Source: Roseateles sp049532965 (GTDB taxonomy: Bacteria > Pseudomonadota > Gammaproteobacteria > Burkholderiales > Burkholderiaceae_C). Taken from it: a DNA stretch of 64,000 nt. How positions within the stretch are numbered: the stretch's first letter is position 1; every line of letters begins with the position of its first letter. Below the pieces are notes generated by a model. The model was given only the letters and a program-made list of their open reading frames with translations. It was not told where the DNA came from and ran no database searches. Both the position numbers and the translations under genes were made by a program. Positions 16,319 through 28,268 of the stretch are shown here, piece by piece. The DNA lies in assembly GCF_049532965.1 (NCBI RefSeq), contig NZ_CP186694.1, positions 3,534,001 through 3,598,000 of the forward strand, in the 5' to 3' direction.

Positions 16319-19300
16319 TCAGACTCCGTCGGCGTTCTTCGCCGCCTGCCCCGCGTTGGGCCCTTCGAGCTCATGCGCGTACATCTTGCGCTGGCGCTCG
16401 CTGCCCTTGAAGAAGCGCCTCACCACCAGGAAGAACACCGGCACGAACACCACCGCCAGCACCGTCGCGGTCACCATGCCCGACAGCACGCCGGTGCCGA
16501 TGGCACGCTGGCTGGCCGAGCCCGCGCCACTCGCGAAGAACAGCGGCGTGACGCCCAGGATGAAGGCCATCGAGGTCATGATGATCGGACGGAAGCGCAG
16601 GTGCGCCGCCTCCAGCACCGACTCGACCAGCCCCTTGCCCTGCGCCTGCAGGTCCTTGGCGAACTCGATGATCAGGATCGCGTTCTTCGCCGACAGGCCG
16701 ATGATCGTGATCAGGCCGACCTTGAAGTACACGTCGTTGTCCATGCCGCGCAAGGCGGCACCGGCCAGCGCGCCGAGCAGGCCCAGCGGCACCACCAGCA
16801 TCACCGACAGCGGGATGGACCAGCTCTCGTACAGCGCCGCCAGGCAGAGGAACACCGCCAGCAGCGAGAACGCCAGCAGGATGCCGGCCTGCGAGCCGGA
16901 GAGCTTTTCCTCCCGCGAGAGGCCCGTCCACTCGTAGCCGATGCCAGGCGGCAGCTGCGCGATCATGGACTCGAGTTCCTTCATCGCCTGGCCCGTCGAG
17001 GCGCCGGCCGCCGCGTCGCCGGCCAGGCGCATCGCCGGATAGCCGTTGTAGCGGGTGGCCTGCATCTGGCCGGTGATCCAGTGGCTGGACGCGAAGGCCG
17101 ACAGCGGCACGTTGGCGCCCTGCGTGTTGGTCACGTTGATCGCGAGCACGTCTTCCGGCGTCATCCGCTTGGGCGCGTCGGCCTGCACCACGACACGCTG
17201 CATGCGGCCCGAGCTGGGGAAGTCGTTGACGTAGGACGAGCCCAGCTGGATGCCCAGCGTGCGGGCGATCGTGTCGTAGCCCACGCCCAGCGCCTGCGCC
17301 TTGTCGCGGTCGATGTCGATCTGCAGCTGCGGCGCGTCTTCCAGGCCGTCCGGGCGCATGCCGGTGATGACCTTGCTCTTCTGCGCCATGCCCATCAACT
17401 GGTTGCGGGCCTGCAGCAGGGCCTCGTGGCCGAGGCCGCCGCGATCCTGCAGACGCAGTGCGAAGCCGGTCGCCGTGCCCAGTTCCGGGATCGGCGGCGG
17501 CGAGAGCGGGAAGATGAACGCATCCCGCACGCCCACCATCATCGCGCCCATGACGCGGCCGGCCAGCGCCTGCGCACTGTGCTCCTTGCCCTTGCGCTCA
17601 TCCCACGGCTTCAGCGGCACGAACACGAGCGCCGCGTTCTGGCCCTGGCCCGAGAACGAGAAGCCGATGACACCAATGGTGTCGGCCACTTCCGGCTGCT
17701 TGTGCAGGAACTGCTCGACCGCGGCGACGGCCGCCTCGGTCCGGTTGGACGTGGCGCCCGGCGGCAGCTGGACGTTGACGATCAGGTAGCCCTGGTCCTC
17801 GTTCGGCAGGAACGACGTCGGCATGCGGACGTACAGCCAGCCCACGACGGCCACGATCGCGGCGAAGGCCACCATCATGCTGCCGCTGCGCTTGAGCAGG
17901 CGCGCGACCCAGCCCTCGTAGCCCTTGGCGGTGCGCGAGAAGCCGCGGTTGAACCAGCCGAAGAAGCCGCGCTTCTCGTGGTGATGGCCGGCCTCGACCG
18001 GCTTGAGCAGCGTCGCGCACAGCGCCGGCGTCAGCGACAGCGCCATCAGCGCCGACAGCGCCATCGACGCCACCATCGCCAGCGAGAACTGCCGGTAGAT
18101 GTTGCCCACCGAGCCGGCGAAGAACGCCATCGGCACGAACACCGCGATCAGCACCGTGGTGATGCCGATGATGGCGCCGGAGATCTGGCCCATCGCCTTG
18201 CGCGTCGCCTCGCGGGGGCTGAGGCCCTCCTCGCTCATGATGCGTTCGACGTTCTCGACGACCACGATCGCATCGTCGACCAGGATGCCGATGGCCAGCA
18301 CCATCCCGAACAACGTCAGCACGTTGATCGAGAAGCCCAGCGCCAGCATCACGCCGAAGGTGCCCAGCAGCGCCACCGGCACCACCAGCGTCGGGATCAG
18401 CGTGTAGCGCCAGTCCTGCAGGAACAGGTACATGACCAGGAAGACCAGGATGATGGCCTCCACCAGCGTCTCGACGACCTGCGAGATCGAGATCTTCACG
18501 AACTTCGACGAGTCGTACGGCACCGTGTAGACGACGTGCGGCGGGAAGTACTTCTTGAGCTCCTCCATCCGGTTCTTGATCGCCGTCGCGGTGCCCAGCG
18601 CGTTGCCGGTGGGCGAGAGCTGCACGCCGATGCCGGTGGACGGCTGGCCGTTCAGGCGGGTGTAGGTGGCGTAGCTCTGCCCGCCCATCTCGATGCGCGC
18701 GACGTCCTTGAGCAGCACCTTGGAACCGTCGGTGTTGGCGCGCAGGACGATCTTCTCGAACTGCGCCTTGTCCTCGAGCTGGCCCTTGACGACGATGGTC
18801 GCCGACATGGTCTGGCTGCTGGTGTTCGGACGGTCGCCCAGCACGCCGGCCGGCACCAGCGCGTTCTGCGCGGAGATGGCGGCGTTGACCTCGGCGGCGC
18901 TGAGGTTGTACGACTGCATCTTGGCCGGGTCCAGCCAGATGCGCATCGCGCGCTCGGAACCGAACAGCTGCGCCTGGCCCACGCCAGGAATGCGCTGGAT
19001 CTCTGGAACGATGTTGCGGGCGGCGTAGTCGCCCAGCGCGATCGGGTCCATCGAGCCGTCCTCGGACGCCATGGTCACGAACAGCAGGAAGTTGGAACGC
19101 GACTTGTCGACGCGCACGCCCTGCTGCGTCACCGACGCCGGCAGGCGCGGCGTGGCGCGCGAGAGGCGGTTCTGGATCTCGACCTGCGCCAGGTCGATGT
19201 TGGTGCCCGATTCGAAGGTGACCGTGATCGAGCCGGTGCCATTGGCCTGGCTGATCGACTCCATGTAGGCCAGGCCGGGCGCGCCGTTGAGCTCCTGCTC

Positions 19301-19495
19301 GATGACGGACACGACCGCCTCGTCCAGCGTCTTGGCCGAGGCGCCCGGGTAGGCGACCGAGATCACCAGCGACGGCGGCGCGACGGTCGGGTACTGCGCC
19401 ACCGGCAGCTGCGTGATCGCCACCCCGCCGAAGACGAGGATGAACAAGGCGATCACCCACGCGAAGATGGGGCGATCAATGAAGAAACGTGCCAT
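16319..19495 (-). CDS. acrB: RND multidrug efflux permease, AcrB/MexB (HAE1) type
   Basis: A 1058-aa inner-membrane proton/drug antiporter of standard length with twelve membrane segments. It opens MARFFIDRPIFAWVIALFIL. TM4 carries the proton-relay acids in ILVDDAIVVVENVERIM, and the periplasmic porter domain has the usual repeats. The likely substrates are amphiphilic drugs or solvents, not determinable from sequence. Middle gene of the acrA-acrB-oprM operon, 29 bases after acrA. Confidence 0.96.
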   Translation of the reverse strand: MARFFIDRPIFAWVIALFILVFGGVAITQLPVAQYPTVAPPSLVISVAYPGASAKTLDEAVVSVIEQELNGAPGLAYMESISQANGTGSITVTFESGTNIDLAQVEIQNRLSRATPRLPASVTQQGVRVDKSRSNFLLFVTMASEDGSMDPIALGDYAARNIVPEIQRIPGVGQAQLFGSERAMRIWLDPAKMQSYNLSAAEVNAAISAQNALVPAGVLGDRPNTSSQTMSATIVVKGQLEDKAQFEKIVLRANTDGSKVLLKDVARIEMGGQSYATYTRLNGQPSTGIGVQLSPTGNALGTATAIKNRMEELKKYFPPHVVYTVPYDSSKFVKISISQVVETLVEAIILVFLVMYLFLQDWRYTLIPTLVVPVALLGTFGVMLALGFSINVLTLFGMVLAIGILVDDAIVVVENVERIMSEEGLSPREATRKAMGQISGAIIGITTVLIAVFVPMAFFAGSVGNIYRQFSLAMVASMALSALMALSLTPALCATLLKPVEAGHHHEKRGFFGWFNRGFSRTAKGYEGWVARLLKRSGSMMVAFAAIVAVVGWLYVRMPTSFLPNEDQGYLIVNVQLPPGATSNRTEAAVAAVEQFLHKQPEVADTIGVIGFSFSGQGQNAALVFVPLKPWDERKGKEHSAQALAGRVMGAMMVGVRDAFIFPLSPPPIPELGTATGFALRLQDRGGLGHEALLQARNQLMGMAQKSKVITGMRPDGLEDAPQLQIDIDRDKAQALGVGYDTIARTLGIQLGSSYVNDFPSSGRMQRVVVQADAPKRMTPEDVLAINVTNTQGANVPLSAFASSHWITGQMQATRYNGYPAMRLAGDAAAGASTGQAMKELESMIAQLPPGIGYEWTGLSREEKLSGSQAGILLAFSLLAVFLCLAALYESWSIPLSVMLVVPLGLLGALAGAALRGMDNDVYFKVGLITIIGLSAKNAILIIEFAKDLQAQGKGLVESVLEAAHLRFRPIIMTSMAFILGVTPLFFASGAGSASQRAIGTGVLSGMVTATVLAVVFVPVFFLVVRRFFKGSERQRKMYAHELEGPNAGQAAKNADGV

Positions 19496-19524
19496 GTCTT
19501 GGATCCTTCCTGAGCGTCAGGCGC

Positions 19525-20799
19525 TCAGCGGCTCGCCGCGCCAGAGGCGGCGGGAGCCGCGCCGGAGGCCGCCCCGGACGCCGCGCTGGCCGGGTTGAAC
19601 GGCACCGGATTCACCGGCGCCCCCGGCACGAACATCTTCTGGAAGCCGTCGGCGATGACCTTCTCGCCGGGCTTGAGGCCGTCCAGCACCACCCACTGGT
19701 TGCCGATCGCGTTGCCGATCTTCACCTTGCGCGGCGCGGGCTTGTTGTCGGGGCCGACGACCAGCACCGTGTCGCCGGTGGAGCCGCGCGTCACCGCCTG
19801 TTGCGGCAGCAGCACCGCCGACGGCAGTTCCGCCTGGGCGACGCGCACGCGCACGTACTGGCCGGGCAGCAGCAGGCCGTCAGGATTGGGTACCTCGGCG
19901 CGCAGCGTGACCTGCCCCGACGTCGGATCGACGGTCAGGTCGGTGAACAGCAGCTTGCCAGTGCGCGGGTAGACGGTGCCGTCGTCGCCGAGGATCTCGA
20001 CCTGCGCCGCATTGGCGCCGGCGCTGCGCAACTGGCCCGCTGCCAGCGCGCGGCGCATGTTCTGCACCTCGTTGGCCGACTGGGTGAAGTTGACGTAGAC
20101 GCTGCTGACCTGCTGGATCAGCGCCAGTTGCGTCGCGTCGGTGGCGCCGACCAGCGCGCCTTCGGTCACCAGCGCGCGGCCGATGCGGCCGGCAATCGGC
20201 GCGTAGACGTGCGCGTAGTCCAGGCTCAGCTTGGCCTGCACGACGGCCGCCTTCGCCGCGGCGACGTCCGCGGTCGCCGACTTGGCGGCGGCGACCGAGG
20301 TGATGTATTCCTGCTGGCTGATCGCCTTGGCGTCGGCCAGCGGCTTGTTGCGCGCCGCCTGCGCGGCCGCCTGGGCCTCGTTCGCCTGGGCCTTCGCCAG
20401 CGCGGCGTTGGCGCTGTCGAGCTGGGCCTGGTAGGGCGCCGGGTCGATCAGGAACAGCGGCTGGCCGGCCTTGACCTCGGACCCTTCGGTGAACAGCCGC
20501 TTCAGCACCACGCCGTTGACCCGGGCGCGGACCTGCGCGGTGCGCAGCGCCTCAACCCGGCCGGGCAGTTCCGTCTGCAGCGCGACGGCCTGCTGGCCCA
20601 CCGTGACGACGCCGACATTGGCCGGCGGCATGCCCCCGCCCCCCGGACCGCCCTTGCCGGCCGCCTGCTCGTCCTTGCCGCACGCGGTGAGCACCGCGGC
20701 GATCGAGATCATCAGCGGCAGCAGGTAGAGCATGCGCGCGCCGGCCTTCAGGCCCGGGCGCTCCGACCCCGGCGTTGCTTTCGTCAGAGGGGTAGACAT
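19525..20799 (-). CDS. acrA: RND efflux periplasmic adaptor, AcrA/MexA type
   Basis: A 424-aa membrane-fusion protein: lipoprotein signal (lipobox VLTAC near residue 38), Gly-rich linker, lipoyl halves around a helical hairpin (RVNGVVLKRLFTEGSEVKAG; YAHVYAPIAGRIGRALVTEG) and a beta-barrel (RAEVPNPDGLLLPGQYVRVR). The C-terminal tail is Ala/Ser-rich. The ATG at 20799 follows GAGGAA; the frame upstream is the control region. First gene of the pump operon, divergent from its TetR regulator. Confidence 0.95.
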   Translation of the reverse strand: MSTPLTKATPGSERPGLKAGARMLYLLPLMISIAAVLTACGKDEQAAGKGGPGGGGMPPANVGVVTVGQQAVALQTELPGRVEALRTAQVRARVNGVVLKRLFTEGSEVKAGQPLFLIDPAPYQAQLDSANAALAKAQANEAQAAAQAARNKPLADAKAISQQEYITSVAAAKSATADVAAAKAAVVQAKLSLDYAHVYAPIAGRIGRALVTEGALVGATDATQLALIQQVSSVYVNFTQSANEVQNMRRALAAGQLRSAGANAAQVEILGDDGTVYPRTGKLLFTDLTVDPTSGQVTLRAEVPNPDGLLLPGQYVRVRVAQAELPSAVLLPQQAVTRGSTGDTVLVVGPDNKPAPRKVKIGNAIGNQWVVLDGLKPGEKVIADGFQKMFVPGAPVNPVPFNPASAASGAASGAAPAASGAASR

Positions 20800-20961
20800 C
20801 ACGATGGGATTCCTCTCGCAGTACAGATTCATTGGTGTGGTCCGGCGCAACAGCGCCCGGACAAGGGCCGCGCCGGGACGGCCGGCACTTGCCGGTAAGT
20901 CGCCACCCTTGCGCAACGACGACCGACGCCGTCGCGGATCGACCCAAAGGCGCGCAGTATA

Positions 20962-20985
20962 TACATACATTCATGCATGTATGTT
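20962..20985. promoter_or_regulatory. AcrR-like palindromic operator between acrA and its TetR gene
   Basis: Perfect 8-base arms ACATACAT (20963-20970) and ATGTATGT (20977-20984) around a 6-base spacer. It closely resembles the 24-bp AcrR operator of enterobacteria (T-ACATACAT-n6-ATGTATGT-A). It lies 29 bases before the regulator start and 163 bases before acrA, so one bound repressor could block both promoters. Confidence 0.85.
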
Positions 20986-21013
20986 TCTGGAATGTGCTTC
21001 TACAATCGCGCCC

Positions 21014-21784
21014 ATGGCCCGCCGAACCAAACAAGAAGCCCAGGAAACCCGTGCCCGCCTGCTCGACGCGGCGGAACGGCTCTTCCATGAACGGGGCGTT
21101 TCCCGCACGTCCCTGCAGGACATCGCCCAGGCGGCGGGCGTCACGCGCGGCGCCGTGTACTGGCACTTCGAAGACAAGGTCCAGCTCTTCAACGCGATGA
21201 TGGAACGCGCCACCATGCCACTGGAAGAGGACTTCGAGGCGTCGGTGTCGCCGGGCCCGGACCGGCCATTGGACGACTTGCGCCTGCGGCTGATGAACGT
21301 CATGCACTGCGCTGTGTTCAACGCTCGCACGCGTCGTGCGTTCGAGATCGCCAACCTGCGGGTGGAGTTCGTTGGCGAGATGGCCTCGATCCGCGGCCGC
21401 AAGGTGGCGGCGCACCGGGAATGGACCGGCCACAACCGCGACGCCTTCGAGCGCGCCAAGGCGCTGGGCCAGTTGCCGAAGGAGGTCGATTCGCAGCAGG
21501 CGGCGATCGGGTTGATGGCATTGGTGGGCGGCTTGCTGCATCAGTGGATCCTGGACCCGGAGGCCTTCGACCTGATCGAGGTGGGCCAGGCGCGGCTGGA
21601 GCACTACCTGTCCTCGCTGACGGTGCCGGTGCCGAACCGCTTCGCGCCGCTGACCGCCGCGGAGCGCGGCGCGCTGGGCCGGCAGCCGGTGTGCGAGGCG
21701 GCAAAGACGCCCTTCCCGCCGCTGCGGGAGGGCGCCGAGGGCGACGGCCCGGAGGATGGCGAAGCCGCCCATCCTCGGGAATAA
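21014..21784 (+). CDS. acrR: TetR-family repressor of the RND pump (AcrR/TtgR type)
   Basis: A 256-aa TetR-family protein. The N-terminal helix-turn-helix is typical of AcrR/MexZ/TtgR (RLFHERGVSRTSLQDIAQAA, then GVTRGAVYWHFEDKVQLFNAM), followed by the ligand-binding domain. The C-terminal 40 residues are a variable Pro/Gly/Glu tail, longer than in AcrR. It is divergent from acrA with the palindromic operator between, so it should repress the pump and itself until a drug binds. Confidence 0.92.
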   Translation: MARRTKQEAQETRARLLDAAERLFHERGVSRTSLQDIAQAAGVTRGAVYWHFEDKVQLFNAMMERATMPLEEDFEASVSPGPDRPLDDLRLRLMNVMHCAVFNARTRRAFEIANLRVEFVGEMASIRGRKVAAHREWTGHNRDAFERAKALGQLPKEVDSQQAAIGLMALVGGLLHQWILDPEAFDLIEVGQARLEHYLSSLTVPVPNRFAPLTAAERGALGRQPVCEAAKTPFPPLREGAEGDGPEDGEAAHPRE

Positions 21785-21884
21785 CAGCCAATCCGGTGTA
21801 AAGCCCCGGCTTTGTGCAGGGTCCCCCGGGGCTGACCGCAGGTCGCGGCGACAATATCGGGTTACCCACGCCCGAGCCGCCGCC

Positions 21885-24400
<2,516 letters not shown>

Positions 24401-24410
<10 letters not shown>

Positions 24411-24799
24411 TCGTCACCCGCCGGCGGCTCGGCCGGCGCCTTGGCCGGCTGGGAAGGCCCCGCCGGTTTCATCCACTGCCAGACCTTCCATCCCAGGCTG
24501 AGCCACGCCCAGAGCCGCGCGATGCGGCCGGGCGGGCTGTCCGCCGCCTCGGGATCGCGCTTGCGCAGCAGCCGCGACAGTCCCGCCAGCCCTCCGGCCG
24601 CCGCCAACGCGGCGACGGTGCGCCACAGGCGAGGCAGGCTGCCAGCCAGCCGCCACAGGGCGTCGCCGCGATCCGCCCATTGCATCGGCCGCCGCAGCCC
24701 CTGCGCGTCGTGGACCAGCCCCAGCCGCAATTCCGCGCTCTTCAACTGCAGCTCAAGCTGACGCAGCCTCAACCGCTGCCGCGCGTCGCGCCACATCAT
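24401..24799 (-). CDS. YqjK-like small protein
   Basis: A 132-aa protein, basic helical at the N-terminus (MMWRDARQRLRLRQLELQLK), with a short hydrophobic segment near residues 62-78 and a Pro-rich tail. It overlaps the upstream yqjE-type gene by four bases (ATGA), so the two are coupled. The position after a YqjE-type gene suggests the YqjK group; sequence similarity is weak. Its stop overlaps the convergent ygiQ stop by ten bases. Confidence 0.65.
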
Positions 24800-25188
24800 G
24801 GCCGGCCTCCGGCGTCATCCGGCCCGAACGCGCGCTGGTCGCGCGCCAGTTCCGCCGCGCTCGCCGCAAAGGGCCGGCCGGCCGCCAACGCGCGCCTGGC
24901 CCACCACCAGCACAGCCCCGCGCCGGCCAGGAAGGCCACGCCCAGTCCTGCGCCCACGGGCGCCCTCCACCCGTCCGGTACCCACAGCAGCGCGGCGAAT
25001 ACCAGCATCAGCAGCGCGGCCACGCCGAGCAGCAAGGCCAGCAGCAGCGCGGTCAGCACCCCGAACAGCCGCAGCAACTCGGCCTGGAGCTCCACGCCCA
25101 GCAGTTCCAACCGCACCCGGGCCAGTTCCAGCGCCCGCTCCGCCATGCGCCGCAGGCGCTCCGTCAGCCCCGCATCGCGTGCTTCCAT
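24796..25188 (-). CDS. yqjE: Phage-holin-family membrane protein, YqjE type
   Basis: A 130-aa inner-membrane protein: an N-terminal amphipathic region (LTERLRRMAERALELARVRLELLG), then two membrane helices at about 40-70 and 80-98 (LLALLLGVAALLMLVFAALL; AGLGVAFLAGAGLCWWWA). This is the layout of the YqjE/Holin-X family, usually found with DUF883 proteins and linked to stationary-phase and membrane stress. ATG 25188 follows AGGAG. Confidence 0.85.
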   Translation of the reverse strand: MEARDAGLTERLRRMAERALELARVRLELLGVELQAELLRLFGVLTALLLALLLGVAALLMLVFAALLWVPDGWRAPVGAGLGVAFLAGAGLCWWWARRALAAGRPFAASAAELARDQRAFGPDDAGGRP

Positions 25189-25353
25189 CAACTGTTTCTC
25201 CTCTGTGTCCGGCCTCCCGGACTGCGGAAGCTATCACTGAATCGGTGGAAACGAGGGCGTTCTTTGCCCGATCCGGCTTAAAGCCTTGGGCTACAGTGCG
25301 CGGTAACGCTTGGTTGCGCGGATCCGCGCCGCCGGCCTGACAAGGTCCATTCA

Positions 25354-27702
25354 ATGCCTGATCGCCAGCACACGCCGCACTCCGCCGTCGTCGAAGACGA
25401 CGACCTGCTGCAGTTCCTGGACGACCACGAGCACGCCGCCCTCGACGAGGACCTGCCTCGCCAGCCCTGGCGGGTGCTGATCGTCGACGACGACGCCGAC
25501 GTCCACAAGGCCACCGAACTGGCCATGCAGGGGCTGCAGATCGAAGGCCAGACGCTGACCTTCCTCCACGCCCGGTCTGCCGCCGAGGCCCGGACCCTCC
25601 TGCGCCAGGAGCCCGACATCGCCGTCGTGCTGCTGGACGTGGTCATGGAGTCCGACGATGCCGGCCTGCAGCTGGTCCGCCACATCCGCGACGAGCTGCG
25701 CCAGCGCGCGGTCCGCATCGTGCTGCGCACCGGCCAGCCCGGGTATGCGCCGGAGATCGAGACGGTCCAGGCCTACGACATCAATGACTACAAGACCAAG
25801 TCGGAGCTGACCCGCACGCGGCTCTACACGGTGCTGACCGCCGCGATCCGGTCCTACCGCCAGATCCGCGCGCTGGAAGCCAACCGGCAGGGGCTGGAGA
25901 TGATCGTCGAGGCCAGCACCGAGCTCGGCCGCCAGCATGGGCTGCATCGCTTCGCCGAGGGCGTCGTGACGCAGCTGTGCGCGCTGCTGGGCACGCTGCC
26001 CGAGGGCCTGGTCTGCGTCCAGGCCCACAACGACGCGACCGCCGAAGCCCGCGTCATCGCGGCCGCCGGCCAGTACAGCGCCCTGATCAACCGCCCGCTG
26101 CACGCGGTGCCGGTCGGCAAGGTGCGCGACCTGCTCGCCCGCTGCCTGACCGCCGGCCACAACCTGCATGAGGCGGGCTGCACCGTGCTGTTCTTCGGCC
26201 TGCCCAGCGGCCGCGCGATGGCCGCGCTGGTCGAGGTGCCACGCGAGCTCGACGAGCTCGACCGCCAGCTGCTGCGCGCGTTCTGCTCCAACATCGCGGT
26301 CGGCTTCGAGAACGTCATGCTCTACACGCAGCTGACGGACCAGGCCTACAACGACCCGCTGCTGCAGTTGCCGAACCGCACCCGCTTCATCGAGTTGCTG
26401 GAGCACAACCTCAAGACGCCGGACGGCATCACGCTGGCGCTGATCGACCTGGACGACTTCTCCGACGTCAACGACGCCTTCGGGCACCGTTTCGGCGACC
26501 AGGTGCTGCAGGCGGTGGCGCAGCGCCTGGCGCAGCGGCTCGGTTTCGACACCACGATGGCGCGGATCTCGTCGAACGCCTTCGGCCTGCTCGGCCCCGA
26601 CGACATGGTCAACGGCCAGCGCATCGGCAGCGTCTTCGAGGACCCCTTCACCGTGGCAGGGGAGCGGCTACAGCTGTCCGCGACGACCGGTCTCGTGCGG
26701 CTCGTCCAGTCGCGGGCGCTGGGCTCGGAGCTGCTGCTGGACGCCCAGATCGCGCTCAAGCGGGCCAAGGCGCAGCACCGCGGCGCCTCGCAGTACTTCT
26801 CGGCCGAGATGGGCATCGACGCGCGCGAGCGCTTCAAGCTGCTCAAGGGCCTGCGCGCCAGCTTCGAGGAGCGCCGGCTGTTCGTCGTCTACCAGCCGCA
26901 GGTCGAGCTGGCGACCCAGCGCGTCGTCGGCGCCGAGGCGCTGCTGCGCTGGCGCACCGAGGACGGCAAGTTCGTCCCGCCGGACCAGTTCATCCCGCTG
27001 GCCGAGCACTCCGGGCTGATCGTCCCGATCGGCGAATTCGTGCTCCGGACCGCCTGCCGGCAAGTGCGCCAGCTGCGCGACGCCGGCTATGCGGACTTCC
27101 GCATCGCGGTGAACATTTCGTTGGCGCAGTTCCGCCATCCCGCCTTCATTGACACCGTGCGGCGCGCGCTGGCCGACGCCGAGGTGCCCGGCGCGGCGCT
27201 GGAACTAGAGATCACCGAATCGATGGCGATGGAAGAGGTGTCCGCCGTGCTGCGGGTGCTGGCGGAGATCCGCGGCACCGGCGCGTCGGTCGCGATCGAC
27301 GACTTCGGCACCGGTTTTTCGTCGCTCAGCCAGTTGCGGCGGCTGGACGTCGAGCGGCTCAAGATCGACCGGGCCTTCGTCCGCGAGGCGCAGAACTCGG
27401 CGGCCGGCGCGACGATCGCGCAGATGGTGGTGAACCTCGGGTGCAGCCTCGGCATGCGGGTCGTTGCCGAGGGCATCGAAACCGAGGAGCAACGCCAGCA
27501 CCTGCTGGCGCTGGGTTGCCATGAGGGCCAGGGCTGGCTGTTCGCCCGCCCGATGCCGGCCGACGAGCTGGAGCGCTGGCTCGCCGCGCCCAAGCCCTGG
27601 GAACAGCCGCTGCCGGGCGCCGTCCCCGCGGGCGCCGCGGCGACGCCAGCGGCCACGCCGTGCGCCGCGGAGGCGGTCACCCCCGCGGCCGCGCGCCATT
27701 GA
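25354..27702 (+). CDS. Response regulator with REC-DUF3369-GGDEF(degenerate)-EAL domains
   Basis: A 782-aa c-di-GMP signalling protein. A receiver domain spans about 40-165 with the phospho-acceptor Asp95 in VVLLDVVM. A DUF3369 sensor region (about 175-320) follows. The GGDEF domain (about 345-495) is inactive: the signature position reads SSNAF near residue 407. The EAL domain (about 510-750) keeps the EALLR motif near residue 528 and DDFGTGFSSL, so it is probably an active phosphodiesterase. An Ala/Pro tail ends the protein. No sensor kinase is adjacent. It stands between the yqjE and yqjD genes on the opposite strand. Confidence 0.9.
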   Translation: MPDRQHTPHSAVVEDDDLLQFLDDHEHAALDEDLPRQPWRVLIVDDDADVHKATELAMQGLQIEGQTLTFLHARSAAEARTLLRQEPDIAVVLLDVVMESDDAGLQLVRHIRDELRQRAVRIVLRTGQPGYAPEIETVQAYDINDYKTKSELTRTRLYTVLTAAIRSYRQIRALEANRQGLEMIVEASTELGRQHGLHRFAEGVVTQLCALLGTLPEGLVCVQAHNDATAEARVIAAAGQYSALINRPLHAVPVGKVRDLLARCLTAGHNLHEAGCTVLFFGLPSGRAMAALVEVPRELDELDRQLLRAFCSNIAVGFENVMLYTQLTDQAYNDPLLQLPNRTRFIELLEHNLKTPDGITLALIDLDDFSDVNDAFGHRFGDQVLQAVAQRLAQRLGFDTTMARISSNAFGLLGPDDMVNGQRIGSVFEDPFTVAGERLQLSATTGLVRLVQSRALGSELLLDAQIALKRAKAQHRGASQYFSAEMGIDARERFKLLKGLRASFEERRLFVVYQPQVELATQRVVGAEALLRWRTEDGKFVPPDQFIPLAEHSGLIVPIGEFVLRTACRQVRQLRDAGYADFRIAVNISLAQFRHPAFIDTVRRALADAEVPGAALELEITESMAMEEVSAVLRVLAEIRGTGASVAIDDFGTGFSSLSQLRRLDVERLKIDRAFVREAQNSAAGATIAQMVVNLGCSLGMRVVAEGIETEEQRQHLLALGCHEGQGWLFARPMPADELERWLAAPKPWEQPLPGAVPAGAAATPAATPCAAEAVTPAAARH

Positions 27703-27703
27703 G

Positions 27704-27759
27704 CGGCAGCTGATCAGCGGCGGCTGATCAACGGCGGTCGATCAGCGACGGCTGATCAG
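27704..27759. repeat. Four tandem 14-base repeats at the 3' end of the DUF883 gene
   Basis: Four units of the type CGGCGGCTGATCAG (27704-27717, 27718-27731, 27732-27745, 27746-27759), differing by one to three bases. Each holds a GATC-centred palindrome. The last unit encodes the C-terminal codons and stop of the DUF883 gene, so the array probably arose by duplication of that gene end. It fills the gap between the convergent stops. Confidence 0.75.
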
Positions 27760-28047
27760 CAAGCCCAGCAGCAGCCCGACGCCGGCCGCCACACCGATCG
27801 ATTGCCACGGGTTGTCGTGCACGTAGTCGTCGGTCGCCTTGCTGGCGGCCTTCGCTCGCTCGACGGCGGCGGACTGGAATTCGCCCAGGCTGGACTTGGC
27901 GCGGTCCAGCGTCGACTGCACCCGCGCGCGCAGCTCTGAGGCTCCGGCGCTGGTCTGGTCGGCGGTGGCGCGCAGCAGCGACTCCGCATCGGTCACCACC
28001 TGATGCAGGTCGGCCAGCAGGCGATCGGAGGGAGAGGTCTTGGCCAT
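27742..28047 (-). CDS. yqjD: DUF883 (ElaB/YqjD-type) membrane-anchored protein
   Basis: A 101-aa protein: a long helical N-terminal part (DRLLADLHQVVTDAESLLRA) and a C-terminal block VHDNPWQSIGVAAGVGLLLG with the membrane anchor. E. coli YqjD and ElaB bind 100S ribosomes at the membrane in stationary phase. ATG 28047 is preceded by AAAGGAG at good spacing; the ATG two codons upstream is too close to it. Confidence 0.9.
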   Translation of the reverse strand: MAKTSPSDRLLADLHQVVTDAESLLRATADQTSAGASELRARVQSTLDRAKSSLGEFQSAAVERAKAASKATDDYVHDNPWQSIGVAAGVGLLLGLLISRR

Positions 28048-28268
28048 GAGCATTACTCCTTTTGGTCGGTGGGTGGGTTCAAGCAGCGCATTGGCGCTGA
28101 TCAAGGCTAAGAAGTCCGGTTGTACGTCTGTCGACCACACGGCGGCAAGTCGTTCCGTCGGGTGTCCGACCGCCGCGCGCGGGATTACATGTACGCGAAC
28201 CCCGTACGGCACGTCGGCACATGGCGCTCCCGGAGCTTCGTGACGACACGGTGAGCCAGGGGTGTGCA
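28048..28268. other. Intergenic region upstream of the DUF883 gene
   Basis: 221 bases with no supported gene. Read on the minus strand it should hold the DUF883 promoter and the 3' end of the protease transcript. I see no T-tract terminator. Confidence 0.35.

Noticed and set aside
16307..19513. A 1068-codon open frame on the plus strand opposite the acrB-type gene
   Set aside because: His/Arg/Asp/Gln-rich translation with no domain; it is the mirror frame of a GC-rich RND permease gene, which has clear motifs on the minus strand.
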